DNA from: Rhodospirillaceae bacterium
Lineage (GTDB): Bacteria > Pseudomonadota > Alphaproteobacteria > Rhodospirillales > UBA2165
Assembly: GCA_018649725.1 (NCBI GenBank)
Contig: JABIHH010000062.1
Span: 49,588-113,587 of the forward strand
DNA: 64,000 nucleotides
Reading direction: 5' to 3'
The stretch's first letter is position 1, and each line of letters starts with the position of its first letter. Of the stretch, positions 9,531 through 19,595 are shown in pieces. The position numbers were made by a program, and so were the translations under genes. The notes under the pieces are model-generated. The model did not search any database. It was not told the DNA's origin and saw only the letters and a list, made by a program, of their open reading frames with translations.

Positions 9531-10547
9531 TCAATTGACGGATGGAAGGGCAAACACCTGACCGGGAAAAATTAAATTGGGGTCCTTGATCTGCTTCTTA
9601 TTGGCTTCGTAAATTACGGTATAGCGAAATCCCGTGCCATAGGTTTTTCGCGCGATACGCCACAGGCTGTGGCCCGACTCGACGACGACCAAAGTGCCGG
9701 GCTTTATGCCAGTTAGGGGGACTGATCTGGCAAAGACAACTTCCATTCGGGATTTAACCTTGCCATCCTTGCCAACATGATCGGCGCGCACGGTATACAT
9801 TCCTGCCTTCACTTTGCGGTCCGGGGTTTGTCGCCAGAGGCCGCGATCATTGCTTTTGCCCCGTCCTAAAAATTCATTATTGAGATAGAGGTTAACCGTA
9901 GCTTCGGCGGGCGCTTTGCCAATAATATCAAGCTGGCCGGAATCATCATAATCCACCGCATCGATGGTGAGCGAGATATCTGCATCGGCCTTAGGTTTTT
10001 GAAGAATTTCAAGCCGGCCACCTGGTTTTGTCGGCACCTTCATGGCCAATGGTTGGCTCGGCTCATCAGTCGGTTTGCCAGCAATGTCTTTGCCTTTTTC
10101 CGGCACGACCAGAACAACATCTGATTCAGATGAGATGACACTGCCATCAGGGTTAATCATTTTCAGTGAAAGTTGTCGGCTGCCGGGGGGGAGGGGAGAG
10201 CTTGGCACGAACACCCATTCTCCACGTTTGTCTGCTGTCACCTCACCAATTTTTTTCGAGCCGTCATATATCTCAACTTTAGCACCAGGGCTCGCTCGAC
10301 CGGCCATAACCGTATCGCCTTGCGGCGTGATGCGAACAATGTCGAAGCTTGGCGTGGTATTTTCAGCCTTTTTAGGGCCGGCTTTAATTGGAGCGGTAAT
10401 CTTGGTTTTAGATTTGCCTTGAGATTGCGCCTTAGGTGTCGCTTTTTGTGATGCCGTTTCTTCTGGACTTTCTAGAACGAAATTTAAGGCAATGGCCGCT
10501 GCTACTGCGAAGCCACCGATAATAGCCAGAATTGCGGATTTACTCAC
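9531..10547 (-). CDS. Membrane-anchored LysM protein with Ig-like repeats
   Basis: A 338-residue envelope protein. An N-terminal hydrophobic segment (AILAIIGGFAVAAAIALNFV, about 5-24) is followed by a Lys/Ala/Thr-rich linker. Two related beta-rich segments then appear: GRASPGAKVEIYDGSKKIGE (about 83-102) and GKAPAEATVNLYLNNEFLG (about 211-229), each followed by a Gly-Trp or Gly-Leu-Trp turn. The C-terminal LysM domain (about 285-335: VESGHSLWRIARKTYGTGF, ending PGQVFALP) should bind peptidoglycan. The start appears to be GTG. It lies between the PAS kinase and a membrane protein on the same strand. Exact function is unknown; a cell-wall tether or scaffold role is inferred. Confidence 0.85.
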   Translation of the reverse strand: MSKSAILAIIGGFAVAAAIALNFVLESPEETASQKATPKAQSQGKSKTKITAPIKAGPKKAENTTPSFDIVRITPQGDTVMAGRASPGAKVEIYDGSKKIGEVTADKRGEWVFVPSSPLPPGSRQLSLKMINPDGSVISSESDVVLVVPEKGKDIAGKPTDEPSQPLAMKVPTKPGGRLEILQKPKADADISLTIDAVDYDDSGQLDIIGKAPAEATVNLYLNNEFLGRGKSNDRGLWRQTPDRKVKAGMYTVRADHVGKDGKVKSRMEVVFARSVPLTGIKPGTLVVVESGHSLWRIARKTYGTGFRYTVIYEANKKQIKDPNLIFPGQVFALPSVN

Positions 10548-10629
10548 CCTATACCATCCCCATTGTTTTTCAATTCAGTTACCACTTGAGACTAATACCA
10601 CCGTGGTCCATTGGCAATCCTAACCTCTT

Positions 10630-11487
10630 TCAATTGACCGGAAATTCCGTCGCGATGACGGCGGCCAAGAGGGCAAGAACGAGAGGGATTAATGCCAAAA
10701 TTGTCAGCTTCATGGATGGTGGTAAAAACCCGCTCATCGTAAACTTCTGTGGGAAATGCCGGACGGCACCATCGGCAAAAAAGACAAATCCAACTAGAAT
10801 AAGAGATGGTAGGAGCGGCGGTGCTTGCTCGATCAGGCGGAGCGCAATCATGTAAAGGCCGCCACCCCCGGCAAGCAGGATTGATCGGCCAAAAAATAAA
10901 CGGGGCTTTGGCAAGTTCCAAAGCAAAAAGCCAAGCGATGTCGCACTTAGACCAAAAGCCAGATCGCGGTCAATGGCGATATCGCTGATCCAGGCGATGA
11001 GGCCCAGCCCAATGGAAGCGAGTGCGAGCAATAGGGCTCCATCGCCAGAGCCAAATTCGCGGGCCGTGCCGACGCGTTGCAGACCGAACACAACGACGCC
11101 CCAGCACAGCAGAATTGGAATCGCCCAAAAATCGATGCCGCCTCTCATCCAGGCGGCAATGCCGATGCCGCTCAATATAAAGGCTGTGGTCTCGATGAAG
11201 CGGCCGAATTTTGTAGTGTCTTTTAATCCTAAATCAAGGGCCATGCCGATGCCTAACAGGCAGACGGTCGCAGATAGGATGGCACCGCTGTTGAAGGCGG
11301 GTGGAAAATCAGGCGTGCCTAAAATAAGCGCACAAACCCAGGCAAAGCCCGCTCCAACGGTTGCATTGGCGGTGCTAATGCCGAAACTCTTCCGGTCAAT
11401 CAGGCGGATTAATCCGATGAGCACAATGGTGCCCAAGAATGGTATCAGCAGAACCTGCACGATGGGTGTCGTGAAAAATAATGACAT
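10630..11487 (-). CDS. Polytopic membrane protein, unknown function
   Basis: A 285-residue, very hydrophobic protein with about eight or nine predicted membrane segments, beginning VQVLLIPFLGTIVLIGLIRL. Charged residues are sparse and confined to short loops (RLIDRKSFG, GLKDTTKFGR). I do not recognise a family or a catalytic motif. It lies 82 bp upstream of the LysM gene on the same strand and may share its transcript; it is divergent from the LOG-family gene. Confidence 0.75.
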   Translation of the reverse strand: MSLFFTTPIVQVLLIPFLGTIVLIGLIRLIDRKSFGISTANATVGAGFAWVCALILGTPDFPPAFNSGAILSATVCLLGIGMALDLGLKDTTKFGRFIETTAFILSGIGIAAWMRGGIDFWAIPILLCWGVVVFGLQRVGTAREFGSGDGALLLALASIGLGLIAWISDIAIDRDLAFGLSATSLGFLLWNLPKPRLFFGRSILLAGGGGLYMIALRLIEQAPPLLPSLILVGFVFFADGAVRHFPQKFTMSGFLPPSMKLTILALIPLVLALLAAVIATEFPVN

Positions 11488-11635
11488 GAACTAGGCCTAG
11501 CCCGATTCGCCCTAAGTCAAAAGAGATATTTGGCAATTAATATAAGTCCTAATAGGATTTTCTACGAAACAAACTGAGGGACAAACATTGAGTGTGGCGC
11601 TAAACTGACTCAGGTATCTTTTAGGAAATTAATTT

Positions 11636-12220
11636 ATGGAACACATCAAATCAATTGCTGTTTATTGTGGCTCGAAAGTTGGCAACTCGCCTCAATATGT
11701 CATTGCTGCACGCGAGCTTGGCTTAGCCATGGCTGAGCGCGGCATCGGATTGGTTTTTGGCGGCGGGCGTATCGGCATTATGGGTGAAATAGCTGACCAT
11801 GTTTTGACCAGCGGGGGCACTGTTACCGGCGTTATTCCCCATTTTCTTAACGATCTAGAAGTTGCCCATCAGGGCGTTACCGAGCTCATCACCGTGGAAA
11901 GCATGCATGAGCGCAAACATATTATGTTCACTAAATCGGATGCCTTTGTCATTTTGCCTGGCGGTCTCGGAACCTTGGATGAATGCATGGAAATCATCAC
12001 CTGGAAGCAACTTCAGGTGCATGATCGACCAATTGTTATTTTGGATGTCGACGGGTATTGGAAATCGCTCAAAGTGCTTTTTGACGACATTGTCAAAGGT
12101 GGCTTTGCTCATCCGAAAGCCTTGGATCTATTCACCATCGTCGATAGCGTCGATGGTGTTTTCGACGCCATTGCCGATGCCCCCGAGCCCGACCCGATTG
12201 TCCTGGAAAGCCATCTTTAG
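11636..12220 (+). CDS. LOG-family protein (TIGR00730-type nucleotide phosphoribohydrolase)
   Basis: A 194-residue Rossmann-fold protein. The family signature PGGLGTLDE (about 103-111), with the upstream GGGRIGIMG (about 41-49) and HERKHIMF, matches the lysine-decarboxylase-like or LOG fold. Characterised members hydrolyse N6-modified or plain AMP to the free base and ribose 5-phosphate, including cytokinin activation. It has an AGGA ribosome binding site. A frameshifted fragment homologous to its last 34 residues lies at 16427-16533, so the genome once carried a second copy. The converging neighbour is the DM13 gene. Confidence 0.9.
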   Translation: MEHIKSIAVYCGSKVGNSPQYVIAARELGLAMAERGIGLVFGGGRIGIMGEIADHVLTSGGTVTGVIPHFLNDLEVAHQGVTELITVESMHERKHIMFTKSDAFVILPGGLGTLDECMEIITWKQLQVHDRPIVILDVDGYWKSLKVLFDDIVKGGFAHPKALDLFTIVDSVDGVFDAIADAPEPDPIVLESHL

Positions 12221-12280
12221 GAGCCAAAGCATGGTCTTCTGCGCTTAGTGTTCAATTCTGAGCGTATAGGAGTGGGATCC

Positions 12281-12754
12281 TTATTTTAGAGTGGCTGCAC
12301 TGAACAACACTGAAAACTGTTCGCACCAAATAACGATTGCCCCAACTGTGAAGTCTAGATCGGCGGGTAGCGCGTAGTTTTGGTTGCCGATGTTACCCTT
12401 CAACGTGCCGAGGTTTAGACGTCGGCTTTGGAGCACACTGTTTGAATCTGTGATGTTACTGCTTTCCACAGCGTAGACTTTCAAGTCCGGCCCATTTGTC
12501 ACCTCAAAACCCGTAAATGAGACCTTTTTCTGCCCGGCTCTGGTTTCGGTGATCGTCGCGGTTCCCTGACCGTGATGGGCGCCATCGGCATTTTTGAACG
12601 TGCCGGTCTTGAGTGCCGTAAACTGACCTGAATCGGGTACTTGTTCAGAAACAACTCTGTCGATCCAAAGAGGACTTGCCAAATACCAGAAGGCATTACC
12701 CATAACAAATCCAACAATCCAGACTATTGCGACAACTAACAACCATTTACGCAT
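12281..12754 (-). CDS. DM13-domain membrane-anchored protein
   Basis: A 157-residue protein with an N-terminal membrane anchor (WLLVVAIVWIVGFVMGNAFW, about 4-23) and a DM13 domain (about 45-155). Recognisable segments are GTFKNADGAHHGQGTATI, FTGFEVTNGPDLKVY, LGTLKGNIGNQNYALP and the C-terminal VIWCEQFSVLFSAA with the family's conserved Cys. DM13 domains are proposed to take part in extracytoplasmic redox reactions; the exact role is not established. AGGAGA precedes the ATG. It lies downstream of katA on the same strand but is separated by a strong hairpin, so it is probably transcribed separately. Confidence 0.85.
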   Translation of the reverse strand: MRKWLLVVAIVWIVGFVMGNAFWYLASPLWIDRVVSEQVPDSGQFTALKTGTFKNADGAHHGQGTATITETRAGQKKVSFTGFEVTNGPDLKVYAVESSNITDSNSVLQSRRLNLGTLKGNIGNQNYALPADLDFTVGAIVIWCEQFSVLFSAATLK

Positions 12755-12797
12755 CAGATTTCTCCTATTCTAAATATCAAAAGCACTATTAAATTTG

Positions 12798-12836
12798 CTG
12801 CCGCTGCACGGAGTTTTTGGCAAAGTGCAGCGGCAG
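12798..12836 (-). terminator. 12-bp GC-rich hairpin after katA
   Basis: CTGCCGCTGCAC and GTGCAGCGGCAG pair perfectly over 12 bp with a 15-nt loop. It lies 30 bp past the katA stop and 44 bp before the DM13 start. No long T-run follows, so it may stabilise the katA mRNA 3' end or act as a weak terminator. Confidence 0.6.
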
Positions 12837-12866
12837 TACATGTTACTATACGGCGGAGGGAGACGA

Positions 12867-14303
12867 CTATGAAACGTCCAACCGATTTGCAATGCCTAGT
12901 CCATAATCGACATCAGCCTTCATAAAATACTCAATTTGCCGATTTGCGATTTCAGCTGGAACCCCAGCTATTGCCCCGGCGATAGTGTCCATCAGGCGGT
13001 TTTGCTCATCTTTAGACATTATTCTGAACAAATCGCCTGCTTGAGTAAAATCATCATTGCCATCACGGTGATCATAACGATCGGCATCACCTGATATTTT
13101 AATTGGAGGTTCTTTGGCAGATGCATCTTCTATAGGCCCGTCAAAACTGTTGGGCTCGTAGTTTACCGACCCTCCACCGTTGCCATCAAACCGCATGGCG
13201 CCGTCCCGTTGATAGTTGTGTACAGGACACCGAGCGGCATTCACGGGCAAATGCTGGTGATTTGCGCCGATCCGATAGCGTTGAGCATCACCGTAAGACA
13301 AGATACGCATTTGCAATACTTTGTCTGGACTGTGACCAATGCCTGGCACCATGTTGGCCGGTGTAAAGGCGGCTTGCTCGACTTCAGCAAAATAGTTTTC
13401 GGGATTACGGTTAAGCTCCAAAGTCCCAACTTCAATTAATGGAAACTCGCTATGCGGCCAGACTTTGGTCAAGTCGAAGGGGTTGTATGATGTTTTCTCC
13501 GCTTCTTCTTCCGACATGATTTGGACCTTTAACTTCCATTTTGGAAATTCACCGCTCTCAATTGCATTAAAGAGATCTTCCTGGTGGCTCTCTCGATCAC
13601 TCCCAATGATCTCTGCTACTTGATCATTCGTGTTGGTCTTATGTCCCTGTTCAGTCTTGAAGTGGAATTTCACCCAATACCGCTCGCCTTCATCATTGAT
13701 CAAACTATAGGTATGTGAGCCATAACCATTCATATGACGATAGGTTGCGGGTTGTCCACGATCTGACATCAAAATTGTAATCTGATGCAATGCTTCCGGC
13801 GATTGCGACCAAAAGTCCCACTGCGCCGTACCGGAGCGAAGATTTGTTTTTGGATCGCGCTTTTGGCTGTGAATAAAATCCATGAATTTATAGGGATCAC
13901 GGATAAAGAACACGGGTGTGTTATTGCCGACGATGTCCCAGTTGCCCTCTTCGGTATAGAACTTTACCGCAAAACCACGCACGTCCCGTTCTGCATCGGC
14001 GGCACCTTTTTCACCGGCAACGGTGGAGAAGCGCAGAAAACATTCAGTTTCTTTTCCGACCTCAAAGACTTTTGCTTTGGTATATTTCGAAATATCACTC
14101 GTAATCGTGAGTTTCCCGTAAGCTCCTGAGCCTTTGGCGTGAACGACGCGTTCAGGAATGCGCTCACGATTAAAAGATGCGTGCTTTTCAAATAATTGCC
14201 AATCTTGAGCTAACAGTGGACCGCGTGGACCCGCCGTCAAACTATTCTGATTGTCAGGTATTGGACTACCGTTCGTGGCGGTCATAATTGGACATTTACT
14301 CAT
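12867..14303 (-). CDS. katA: Monofunctional haem catalase (small-subunit clade)
   Basis: Breaks hydrogen peroxide into water and oxygen. The 478-residue length fits small-subunit catalases. The catalytic His lies in [12 protein letters not shown] (about 52-63), the catalytic Asn in [10 protein letters not shown] (about 126-135) and the haem-ligand Tyr in [10 protein letters not shown] (about 333-342). No signal peptide is present, so it is cytosolic. AGGAAA precedes the ATG; an internal ATG at residue 7 is a possible alternative. The gene is divergent from oxyR, which points to peroxide induction. A 24-codon ORF lies in its leader. Confidence 0.96.
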   Translation of the reverse strand: MSKCPIMTATNGSPIPDNQNSLTAGPRGPLLAQDWQLFEKHASFNRERIPERVVHAKGSGAYGKLTITSDISKYTKAKVFEVGKETECFLRFSTVAGEKGAADAERDVRGFAVKFYTEEGNWDIVGNNTPVFFIRDPYKFMDFIHSQKRDPKTNLRSGTAQWDFWSQSPEALHQITILMSDRGQPATYRHMNGYGSHTYSLINDEGERYWVKFHFKTEQGHKTNTNDQVAEIIGSDRESHQEDLFNAIESGEFPKWKLKVQIMSEEEAEKTSYNPFDLTKVWPHSEFPLIEVGTLELNRNPENYFAEVEQAAFTPANMVPGIGHSPDKVLQMRILSYGDAQRYRIGANHQHLPVNAARCPVHNYQRDGAMRFDGNGGGSVNYEPNSFDGPIEDASAKEPPIKISGDADRYDHRDGNDDFTQAGDLFRIMSKDEQNRLMDTIAGAIAGVPAEIANRQIEYFMKADVDYGLGIANRLDVS

Positions 14304-14357
14304 TGTATTTTTCCTAATTTAAATTGATTGAAATGGGTGTAATTGTTTGGCGGTTCA

Positions 14358-14432
14358 CTAATAGACTGGCCATCCGGCCGCTATGGCGAGACGGCTTAGA
14401 TCATCGACACTGATGGGAATGTTCTTAATCAT
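14358..14432 (-). CDS. 24-residue leader ORF upstream of katA
   Basis: Short ORF read directly from the minus strand: MIKNIPISVDDLSRLAIAAG, then WPVY and a TAG stop. A good ribosome binding site (GGAG, 7 nt before the ATG) precedes it. It ends 54 nt before the katA ATG and lies between the divergent katA and oxyR genes, so it should be in the katA transcript. I recognise no family. It could be a leader peptide affecting katA translation or mRNA stability, a small functional protein, or chance. Confidence 0.5.
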   Translation of the reverse strand: MIKNIPISVDDLSRLAIAAGWPVY

Positions 14433-14566
14433 TGTTATCTCCTTTTCGGTTGAACCCGTCTGACTGACCGGCAATGGCAGGAAGATAGGAGATAATAATA
14501 AATCTGTGAAACGATATAAAATCAGTATATAATTCGTAAAAACCGATTTATTGGAAAGAATGAATA
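14433..14566. promoter_or_regulatory. katA/oxyR divergent promoter region
   Basis: Intergenic DNA between the katA leader ORF and oxyR. The half next to oxyR (about 14490-14560) is very AT-rich, with GATAGGAGATAATAATAAAT on the plus strand and several ATA/TAT repeats. This is where OxyR binding and both promoters are expected, because LysR-type regulators usually bind the shared region of a divergent pair. I could not fix exact -35/-10 boxes. Confidence 0.5.
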
Positions 14567-15457
14567 ATGAAACTGCTACCCAGTCTTAAACAGTTGGAAT
14601 ACCTCGTATCATTGGCTGGAACCCAGCATTTTGGCCATGCGTCTGACCGTTGCAGCGTCACGCCTTCGACCTTGAGTGCGGGTATCCGCGACCTGGAAGC
14701 AGTGCTTGGTGTTACTGTGGCTGAGCGCACCAAACGCACGGTGTTGATGACCTCAATTGGGATAGAAATTGCTGGGCGGGCACAGCGGCTTCTGAGGGAT
14801 GCTGAGGACATCATGGAGTTTGCAGCCGCACATCGTGAACCGCTGGCGGGAGAAATGAAACTCGGCGTTATCCCAACGATTGGCCCCTTTTTACTGCCGA
14901 AAATATTACCAGATCTGAATGTATCCTATCCCGATTTACGTCTCTATCTGCGCGAAGAAATGACGGCTGTTCTGCTCACCCAATTGCGTGCTGGCGATAT
15001 CGACCTAGCCTTAATCGCGTTGCCATTTGACACCGAGGATTTAACAACCCGGATTTTATTTGAAGACGAATTCCGTTTCGCATGTAACTCGGGCCATCCG
15101 TTGGCCGATCAACGAGAGATAGCTGTTAGCGACCTCAGCGATAAGCCCCTCTTACTGTTGGAAGAAGGCCATTGCCTTCGTGGTCATGCCCTCGACGCAT
15201 GCCAAATTCATGAGACCTATATTCGCACCCAGTTCGAAGCAACCAGCCTACATACCTTGGTGCAGATGGTTTCGGCTGGACTAGGTGTGACACTCCTGCC
15301 GCGCATTGCCATTGAGGCAGACATACTTGCCGGAACAAAAATTAAGCTTGTTTCTCTGGCGGATAAGGCGTCGCGACAAATCGGGCTTGTCTGGCGGTCG
15401 TCATCGCCTAGGATTAATGAGTTTGAACTCTTGGCTAATATTTTCTCTGCCCGGTAG
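14567..15457 (+). CDS. oxyR: Hydrogen peroxide-sensing LysR-type regulator OxyR
   Basis: A 296-residue LysR-type activator. The N-terminal winged helix-turn-helix (about 5-65) includes GHASDRCSVTPSTLSAGIRD. The effector domain holds the two OxyR redox cysteines in EEGHCLRGHALDACQ: the Cys residues are nine positions apart, matching E. coli OxyR Cys199 and Cys208, which form a disulfide on peroxide exposure. This makes OxyR much more likely than a generic LysR protein. GGAAAG precedes the ATG. It is divergent from katA, its expected main target, and probably autoregulated through the shared region. Confidence 0.94.
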   Translation: MKLLPSLKQLEYLVSLAGTQHFGHASDRCSVTPSTLSAGIRDLEAVLGVTVAERTKRTVLMTSIGIEIAGRAQRLLRDAEDIMEFAAAHREPLAGEMKLGVIPTIGPFLLPKILPDLNVSYPDLRLYLREEMTAVLLTQLRAGDIDLALIALPFDTEDLTTRILFEDEFRFACNSGHPLADQREIAVSDLSDKPLLLLEEGHCLRGHALDACQIHETYIRTQFEATSLHTLVQMVSAGLGVTLLPRIAIEADILAGTKIKLVSLADKASRQIGLVWRSSSPRINEFELLANIFSAR

Positions 15458-15460
15458 CAT

Positions 15461-15484
15461 GTCGGCTTGGGGTCAAAAGCAGAC
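15461..15484. repeat. Palindromic dispersed repeat, unit 1
   Basis: GTCGGCTT, an 8-nt loop, then AAGCAGAC: an imperfect hairpin with one mismatch. It lies 3 bp after the oxyR stop. Two related units follow, on both sides of the periplasmic binding protein gene. The surrounding sequence reads MSAWGQKQT, which from memory resembles spurious ORFs produced by a widespread alphaproteobacterial dispersed repeat. Confidence 0.55.
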
Positions 15485-15506
15485 TCTTTTGCCTTTCCGG
15501 GATAAT

Positions 15507-15531
15507 GTCAGCTCTCCGGTGCAAAGCGGAC
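15507..15531. repeat. Palindromic dispersed repeat, unit 2
   Basis: GTCAGCT, an 11-nt loop, then AGCGGAC. Same architecture as unit 1, about 20 bp downstream of it, also with one mismatch in the stem. A 37-codon ORF starting here (15505-15618, MSALRCKADAS) is probably a by-product of the repeat. Confidence 0.5.
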
Positions 15532-15610
15532 GCCAGTTCGGTCACGTTTGATATCGGGCTTTATCCTGAAGCGGAACAGTTCGAACACAAATTGTTTGTC
15601 GTCAAATTCT

Positions 15611-16366
15611 CTAATTAGATCCGAAGGGTTTTGGCACTTTATGTTTCGATAAAATATTTTTCATACGGCCATCCAATTTCATACGTTCCATAATCTTTGT
15701 AATAGCAGGTACTAGGGATCGGTGCTTATTATTTAGGTAGTGGTAAAGAGGATCGCTTTGAATAGGGGGTGTCAGCATCTTAACATTTTTAAGATTAAGG
15801 CCTTTTATCGTGTTCTGGCCCGAAAAACGATTGGCAATGGCAATATCCATCCTTTCTTTCGAAACCATTTTCAACGCGGCTTCGTCATTTGATACGATGA
15901 AACGATTCATGCCCACAGTATTGATCTCAGCGACTTTATAACCGCGATGAAAAACAATTCGATAAGATTTTAAGATCGGCCAACCTGATATTTTAATTTG
16001 TGGATTCGTGGCAAAGGCCATTTGCTCAGCCGTCACGTGACTAACCGGCACACGTATCAGGTTGGGGTATTTTTTTTCAATTCCCTTTATTCGCACCAGT
16101 TCCCCATCGGCGGTGCCATTGTTCGATAGCATCAAAGCTCGTTCGGCGGGATATGTCTTATAGGCAATCCGAATACCTAGTTCCTTGTATGCGCTACGCA
16201 CAATATCGGCCGCAGCATCATGAAAGGCATTTTTTTCATTGGGATAAACAATGGTTAAGGAGACTGACTGAGCTAAAGCAATATCCGTAAAAATGGGCGT
16301 CAAAAATACTGAGCACGTTACCGCTTTAAGTATATTTCGAAAATTAATCATAATTGGTATTAACAT
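15611..16366 (-). CDS. Periplasmic substrate-binding protein, family-3-like
   Basis: A 251-residue secreted protein. An N-terminal signal peptide (IDs as ILKAVTCSVFLTPIFTDIALA) probably ends before QSVSLTIVYP. The start may be the ATG at 16366 or the one at 16351, which leaves a more typical signal peptide; neither has a clear ribosome binding site. The mature part resembles solute-binding family 3 proteins (TYPAERALMLSNNGTADGEL near 70, SNDEAALKMVSKERMDIAIA near 165). No ABC permease or ATPase is adjacent, so it may be a stand-alone sensor-like binding protein. The gene looks more AT-rich than its neighbours and is flanked by palindromic repeats and a pseudogene, which suggests an acquired segment. 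Confidence 0.75.
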   Translation of the reverse strand: MLIPIMINFRNILKAVTCSVFLTPIFTDIALAQSVSLTIVYPNEKNAFHDAAADIVRSAYKELGIRIAYKTYPAERALMLSNNGTADGELVRIKGIEKKYPNLIRVPVSHVTAEQMAFATNPQIKISGWPILKSYRIVFHRGYKVAEINTVGMNRFIVSNDEAALKMVSKERMDIAIANRFSGQNTIKGLNLKNVKMLTPPIQSDPLYHYLNNKHRSLVPAITKIMERMKLDGRMKNILSKHKVPKPFGSN

Positions 16367-16387
16367 AAATAGCCAAATATGCCCAAT

Positions 16388-16412
16388 GTCTGCTTTTAGG
16401 AGTAGAGCAGAC
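16388..16412. repeat. Palindromic dispersed repeat, unit 3
   Basis: GTCTGCT, an 11-nt loop, then AGCAGAC: a perfect 7-bp stem of the same family as units 1 and 2, here on the far side of the binding-protein gene and 15 bp before the LOG pseudogene fragment. Confidence 0.55.
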
Positions 16413-16426
16413 TTAAAAATGAGATT

Positions 16427-16533
16427 ATGGAGGCTCTCGATATGTTTTCAATAGTTGATAATGTTGAGGCAATATTTGAAGCCATTGCCGACGCCCCGAG
16501 CCTCACCAAATTGTGCTGGAGAGCCATTTATAA
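16427..16533 (+). pseudogene. Frameshifted 3' remnant of a second LOG-family gene
   Basis: Translation gives EALDMFSIVDNVEAIFEAIA then DAP, and after a one-base shift EPHQIVLESHL and a TAA stop. This aligns end to end with the last 34 residues of the intact LOG gene at 11636-12220 (KALDLFTIVDSVDGVFDAIA, then DAPEP and IVLESHL), with about 24 of 34 identical. The shift falls in a run of C: five in the intact gene, four here. Upstream the homology stops near a palindromic repeat, so only the tail is left. The frame stays open for another 24 codons after the stop, to 16608, with a coding-like composition I cannot assign. The level of divergence argues for an old second copy, not a recent duplication. 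Confidence 0.8.
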
Positions 16534-16610
16534 AACCTTGCCAATCGGGCTCTTGCCCCTTATGTTCCGGCCCGTCTGGATATCATGGCCGAGACGAATA
16601 AGACGTGATT

Positions 16611-16634
16611 GGGGCACACCTCGCCGGACCCAAA
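16611..16634. repeat. Short dispersed repeat, copy A (GGGGCACACC box)
   Basis: GGGGCACACCTCGCCGGACC here matches GGGGCACACCCCGCCGAACC at about 19102-19121, with two differences in 20 bases; both are preceded by GTGA and followed by CAAA or AAA. The two copies flank the isocitrate dehydrogenase gene. Their function is unknown. Confidence 0.45.
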
Positions 16635-16751
16635 TTTAATGAAGTAAGATTAAAGCGGCTACCGCTAAAAAAGCCCTGTGTGGTTGTGTGTGGCACGCAA
16701 ACTTTCATTCTTCAGCTGACGAATGAGCGGAATCAGTTCTCGCCGATATAG

Positions 16752-19043
<2,292 letters not shown>

Positions 19044-19051
19044 CTTGTCTC

Positions 19052-19090
19052 TTAATGTTTCGGCCATCAATATTTTGGCCGAAACATTAA
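19052..19090 (+). terminator. 14-bp perfect hairpin after icd
   Basis: TTAATGTTTCGGCC and GGCCGAAACATTAA pair perfectly over 14 bp with an 11-nt loop, starting 9 bp after the icd stop. No T-run follows, but the stem strength and position make it the likely 3' end of the icd transcript. Confidence 0.65.
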
Positions 19091-19100
19091 ATTGTGAGTA

Positions 19101-19124
19101 GGGGGCACACCCCGCCGAACCAAA
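19101..19124. repeat. Short dispersed repeat, copy B (GGGGCACACC box)
   Basis: Second copy of the box at 16611-16634, 10 bp after the icd hairpin. See copy A for the comparison. Confidence 0.45.
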
Positions 19125-19195
19125 CCCGGCTGACATCCTAGCAGCTTCTCGGTAAACTAGATGAGAACCTGCAAACTAAAATGGGATAAAAGCTG

Positions 19196-19474
19196 ATGCT
19201 TAAACTTGCTTCGGTATTTGCCGTCGTTTTTATTGCCGAGATGGGGGATAAAACCCAATTGGCGACGCTGCTTTTCGCCAGCGATAAAAATCTAAACCCG
19301 TTTATGGTCTTTCTGGCAGCATCAGCGGCCTTAGTGGCAACCACGGCCATCGCCGTCTTGCTGGGCAGTCTTGCCACCCGTTATATCGATATGCTGCCAC
19401 TTAATTTGATCGCCGGTATCGGCTTTATCGCGATTGGAGTCTGGTCCGTCGCTGAGCATTTCGGAAAAGTTTAA
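19196..19474 (+). CDS. GDT1/TMEM165 family (UPF0016) single-repeat membrane protein
   Basis: A 92-residue membrane protein with three hydrophobic segments. The family motif E-x-G-D-K-(T/S) is present near residue 14 as FIAEMGDKTQLATLLFA. Characterised GDT1/UPF0016 members are cation transporters, with manganese export shown for bacterial MneA/MntX-type proteins. Most bacterial members have two such repeats (about 190 residues); this has only one, so it would need to dimerise or pair with another half. No partner is visible in the window. GGGA lies about 10 nt before the ATG. Confidence 0.85.
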   Translation: MLKLASVFAVVFIAEMGDKTQLATLLFASDKNLNPFMVFLAASAALVATTAIAVLLGSLATRYIDMLPLNLIAGIGFIAIGVWSVAEHFGKV

Positions 19475-19515
19475 GATATTGAGCATGCTCGTTCTTGGGC
19501 GGCCCTAGAAATCAA

Positions 19516-19546
19516 TTGACCTTCCCGGAGCTGTAACCTTCATAGT
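19516..19546 (+). promoter_or_regulatory. Candidate MerR/CueR-type promoter of the multicopper oxidase
   Basis: TTGACC (19516-19521), a 19-bp spacer and CATAGT (19541-19546). The left operator half ACCTTCC is perfect for CueR, but the right half (GTAACCT against GGAAGGT) matches at only 4 of 7 positions. The unusual 19-bp spacing is typical of MerR-family promoters. It lies 50 bp before the multicopper oxidase ATG. Weaker than the site at 45250-45280. Confidence 0.45.
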
Positions 19547-19595
19547 CGGCCAATGAATCAACAAACATTTTTACAATACCTTCCGGAACATCAGC

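Noticed and set aside
15505..15618. 37-codon ORF starting MSALRCKADAS
   Set aside because: It starts inside a palindromic repeat unit and overlaps the end of the binding-protein gene; probably a by-product of the repeat.
12113..16533. Idea that the two LOG 3' ends are attachment sites of an integrated element
   Set aside because: The copies are only about 70 percent identical in protein and one is frameshifted; att repeats should be identical. No integrase lies between them. xerD at 42543 is the chromosomal type.
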